A stretch of 64,000 nucleotides of DNA from Oricola thermophila. Lineage in GTDB: Bacteria; Pseudomonadota; Alphaproteobacteria; Rhizobiales; Rhizobiaceae. The notes under the pieces were generated by a model, which was not told the DNA's origin, searched no databases, and saw nothing but the letters and a program-made list of their open reading frames with translations. The stretch spans positions 124,001 to 188,000 of the forward strand of contig NZ_CP054836.1 of the NCBI RefSeq assembly GCF_013358405.1, written 5' to 3'. Both the position numbers and the translations under genes were made by a program. This document shows, piece by piece, positions 60,959 to 64,000 of this stretch (positions are counted from its first letter, which is position 1; each line of letters starts with the position of its first letter).

Positions 60959-62263
60959 ATGAGCAAAATGGAACACCACGGCACCTACACGCCGACCTCC
61001 GGAATCGGCAAATGGATCGACGCGCGCATGCCGCTGCCGCGGCTGATGTACGATTCATTCGTCGCCTATCCGGTGCCGCGCAACCTGAACTACGCCTACA
61101 CCTTCGGCGGCATCCTCACCTTGATGCTCGTCGCCCAGATCCTGACGGGCGTCGTTCTGGCCATGCATTACGTCTCTTCCACGGAACTCGCCTTCGGCGC
61201 CGTGGAAAGCATCATGCGCGACGTGAATTCCGGCTGGCTGCTGCGCTACATGCACGCCAACGGCGCGTCCTTCTTCTTCATCGCGGTCTACCTGCATATC
61301 TTCCGCGGCATGTATTACGGCTCCTACAAGGCGCCGCGCGAGCTGCTGTGGATCCTCGGCTGCATCATCTACCTGCTCATGATGGCCACCGGCTTCATGG
61401 GTTACGTGCTTCCCTGGGGGCAGATGTCATACTGGGGCGCCCAGGTGATCACCGGCTTCTTCACCGCTTTCCCGCTGGTCGGCGAGTGGATCCAGCAGTT
61501 CCTGCTGGGCGGCTATGCCGTCGGCGAGCCGACGCTGAACCGGTTCTTCTCGCTGCACTACCTGCTGCCCTTCATGATCGCGGGCGTCGTTGTCCTGCAC
61601 GTCTGGGCGCTGCACGTGACCGGCCAGACGAACCCGACCGGCATCGAGGTGAAGTCGAAGACCGACACGGTGGCCTTCACGCCCTACGCGACCATCAAGG
61701 ACGCGTTCGCGATGATGGTGTTCTTCCTCGTCTTCGCCTACTTCATCTTCTACATCCCGAACTATCTCGGCCATCCGGACAACTACACCGAGGCCAACCC
61801 GCTGGTGACGCCGGCCCATATCGTGCCCGAATGGTACTTCCTGCCGTTCTACGCGATCCTGCGCGCCATCACCTTCAACATCGGCCCGATCGACTCCAAG
61901 CTCGGCGGCGTGCTCGCCATGTTCGGCTCGATCGCGGTGCTGTTCGTGATGCCCTGGCTGGATACATCGAAGGTCCGCTCGGCGGTCTACCGTCCCTGGT
62001 ACAAGCTGTTCTTCTGGATCTTCGTCGCGAACGCGATCCTGCTCGGCTGGCTCGGCTCCAAGCCGGCGGAAGGCGTCTACACGACGCTGGCACAGATCGG
62101 AACGGCCTACTACTTTGCCTTCTTCCTCATCATCCTGCCGCTTCTCGGCCTGATCGAGAAACCGCGCCGGATGCCGAACTCGATCACCGAGGCGGTCCTG
62201 GAGAAGAACGGGGCGCAGCAGGTGGCCGGCACCGCGGCGGCTTCGCCGGAAACAAGGGGTTGA
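60959..62263 (+). CDS. petB: cytochrome b subunit of the bc1 complex
   Basis: 434 residues with eight or nine membrane helices. Heme ligands appear as paired histidines in [11 protein letters not shown] plus [22 protein letters not shown], and in [19 protein letters not shown]. The quinol site motif [14 protein letters not shown] is present. Start ATG at 60959 follows the petA stop by only a few bases. Separate from cytochrome c1, unlike the fused form of Bradyrhizobium. Confidence 0.98.
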   Translation: MSKMEHHGTYTPTSGIGKWIDARMPLPRLMYDSFVAYPVPRNLNYAYTFGGILTLMLVAQILTGVVLAMHYVSSTELAFGAVESIMRDVNSGWLLRYMHANGASFFFIAVYLHIFRGMYYGSYKAPRELLWILGCIIYLLMMATGFMGYVLPWGQMSYWGAQVITGFFTAFPLVGEWIQQFLLGGYAVGEPTLNRFFSLHYLLPFMIAGVVVLHVWALHVTGQTNPTGIEVKSKTDTVAFTPYATIKDAFAMMVFFLVFAYFIFYIPNYLGHPDNYTEANPLVTPAHIVPEWYFLPFYAILRAITFNIGPIDSKLGGVLAMFGSIAVLFVMPWLDTSKVRSAVYRPWYKLFFWIFVANAILLGWLGSKPAEGVYTTLAQIGTAYYFAFFLIILPLLGLIEKPRRMPNSITEAVLEKNGAQQVAGTAAASPETRG

Positions 62264-62295
62264 GGCGTTACGCCCAAACACACGGGAAACAAACA

Positions 62296-63153
62296 ATGAG
62301 AAACATCATTGCCAAGATCGGTGCCGCGGCCCTCGCCCTGACGCTCGCCGTGCCGGCGGCGTCCGCCGCGGAGGAAGAGGCGGAACACACGGTCCACTAT
62401 CCGATCAACAAGCCGGTCGAGCAGGACTGGAGCTTCGCCGGGCCGTTCGGCACCTATGACAAGGCGCAGCTGCAACGCGGCCTGAAAGTCTACGTGAACG
62501 TGTGCTCAGCCTGCCATTCGCTGAAGCGCGTGGCCTTTCGCAACCTCGAGGACCTCGGCTACTCGGAAGAGCAGATCAAGGCATTCGCGGCCAACTACGA
62601 GGTCGAGGACGGCCCGAACCAGGACGGCGACATGTTCACCCGTCCGGCGATCGCTTCGGATTACTTCCCGAGCCCCTACGAGAACGCGAACCAGGCGGCA
62701 GCCTCCAACAACGGCGCGGTGCCGCCGGACCTGTCGCTGATCGCCAAGGCGCGCGGCGTCGAACGCGGCTTCCCGCAGTTCATCTTCGACATCTTCACCC
62801 AGTACGCGGAAGGCGGCCCCGATTACATCTACTCGCTGCTGACCGGCTACACGGATGACGTTCCGGACCATATCGAGGTCCAGGACGGGCTCTACTACAA
62901 CCCGTATTTCGCCAATGGCGCGGCACTCGCGATGGCGCCGCCGCTCTATGGCGACGACGTCGAATTCGACGACGGCACCCCCGCCACCATCGAGCAGGAG
63001 GCGCGCGACGTTGCCGCCTTCCTGATGTGGGCTGCGGAGCCGCACCTCGTCGAGCGCAAGGAAATGGGCTTCCGGGTCATGATCTTCCTGGTGCTGTTCT
63101 CGGCATTGCTCTACATCGCCAAGAAGCAGGTGTGGTCGCGCGTCGAGCACTGA
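62296..63153 (+). CDS. petC: cytochrome c1 subunit of the bc1 complex
   Basis: 285 residues. A signal peptide (IGAAALALTLAVPAASA) is followed by VCSACHSLKRVAFRNL for covalent heme attachment (CxxCH), the Met ligand region ALAMAPPLYGDDV and a C-terminal membrane anchor (VMIFLVLFSALLYIAKKQVW). It accepts electrons from the Rieske cluster. It completes petABC; no cytochrome c gene follows. Confidence 0.98.
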   Translation: MRNIIAKIGAAALALTLAVPAASAAEEEAEHTVHYPINKPVEQDWSFAGPFGTYDKAQLQRGLKVYVNVCSACHSLKRVAFRNLEDLGYSEEQIKAFAANYEVEDGPNQDGDMFTRPAIASDYFPSPYENANQAAASNNGAVPPDLSLIAKARGVERGFPQFIFDIFTQYAEGGPDYIYSLLTGYTDDVPDHIEVQDGLYYNPYFANGAALAMAPPLYGDDVEFDDGTPATIEQEARDVAAFLMWAAEPHLVERKEMGFRVMIFLVLFSALLYIAKKQVWSRVEH

Positions 63154-63182
63154 CCCGCACCGAGAATACCCAACGAACACTG

Positions 63183-63205
63183 AAAGGGCGCGTCGGCGCC
63201 CTTTT
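63183..63205 (+). terminator. Rho-independent terminator of petABC
   Basis: AAAGGGCGC pairs with GCGCCCTTT around the loop GTCG, followed by T and then CTTTT. It starts 30 bases after the petC stop. A textbook terminator that separates petABC from apt. Confidence 0.88.
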
Positions 63206-63264
63206 CTTTTGAAGCGCGCGGGGACATGATCCGCGGCGTTTGCTGTACGGCAAGGAAAACACTG

Positions 63265-63804
<540 letters not shown>

Positions 63805-63816
63805 CGGACCGTGCCG

Positions 63817-64000
63817 ATGAGCTGGATCCTTTCCATTATCGGCCCGAGCGACATGGCGGCCCTGGCCTTCTTCGTTTGCGCCTGGCTCATGTTCGAGGCG
63901 GTGGTCGACTATTCGCCGCTACGGTTCCGCAGCCTCTCCGGCCTGATGGCCGAGCGCCGCCGCGAATGGATGCTGACGCTCGCTGACCGCGACCTGCGCA
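63817..64000 (+). CDS. DUF599 family membrane protein (partial, runs off the right edge)
   Basis: 61 codons from ATG at 63817, open to the window end. It begins MSWILSIIGPSDMAALAFF, then a membrane helix and MFEAVVDYSPLRFRSLSGLMAERRREWMLTLADRDLR, the N-terminal pattern of the DUF599 membrane family. Only the first third is visible. It starts 12 bases after the apt stop and may be co-transcribed. Confidence 0.75.
   Translation, partial: MSWILSIIGPSDMAALAFFVCAWLMFEAVVDYSPLRFRSLSGLMAERRREWMLTLADRDLR

Overview
The window looks like a chromosomal segment of an alphaproteobacterium of the order Hyphomicrobiales (Rhizobiales), probably near Phyllobacteriaceae/Rhizobiaceae. The evidence is high GC content, a fused trpE(G) anthranilate synthase behind a three-Trp leader peptide, a ctrA/chpT/sciP cell-cycle locus beside a DUF1134 (EipA) gene, rhizobial-type MnmA, and a bc1 operon with separate cytochrome b and c1 genes. 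No rRNA or CRISPR array was seen. Genus is not resolvable by eye.

Layout. 1-1788: the end of an integrative element. A large tyrosine recombinase runs off the left edge and faces away from a tRNA-Met(CAU) gene whose 3' end is the likely attachment site. 1941-5381: sugar-type oxidoreductase and aminotransferase pair, then mnmA. 5576-10075: cell-cycle and envelope locus with sciP, a PqiA-like membrane protein, fliJ, ctrA, a degenerate receiver protein, chpT and eipA, linked by CtrA-like boxes and GANTC (CcrM) sites. 10203-13819: coiled-coil membrane protein, SpoU methyltransferase, HugZ-like protein, thymidine kinase. 13920-20545: a tight five-gene operon of mostly uncharacterised proteins around an AAA+ ATPase, my main candidate for an undescribed system. 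20979-26937: fhs, the trp attenuator with trpE(G), a CDF transporter and a hypothetical protein.

26938-28280 is a lower-GC insertion carrying a HEPN-like protein and the 3' stub of a lost upstream partner gene. 28281-39506 holds a GGDEF-EAL protein, a methyltransferase behind a perfect CtrA box, leuA behind a Leu-codon-rich leader, a DNA-binding-like/TPR membrane protein, a hydrolase, a phosphoesterase, Nudix and a glutathionyl-hydroquinone reductase. 39767-47152: GNAT, then a MoxR/DUF58/BatA-like/large membrane protein operon on the minus strand. 47282-51841: DUF1285, Nudix CoA pyrophosphatase, CCA-adding enzyme, DUF1059, hemF (with a second perfect CtrA box) and GNAT. 51888-54776: a DctPQM TRAP transporter. 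55069-60214: DUF3237, trmL, a 28-codon ORF and two ABC exporter half-transporters. 60393-63153: petABC (cytochrome bc1). 63265 to the end: apt and the start of a DUF599 gene.

Regulatory themes: cell-cycle control by CtrA and GANTC methylation recurs at several promoters, and both trpE(G) and leuA appear to be controlled by leader-peptide attenuation. Operons show frequent ATGA, GTGA or TGATG stop-start overlaps.
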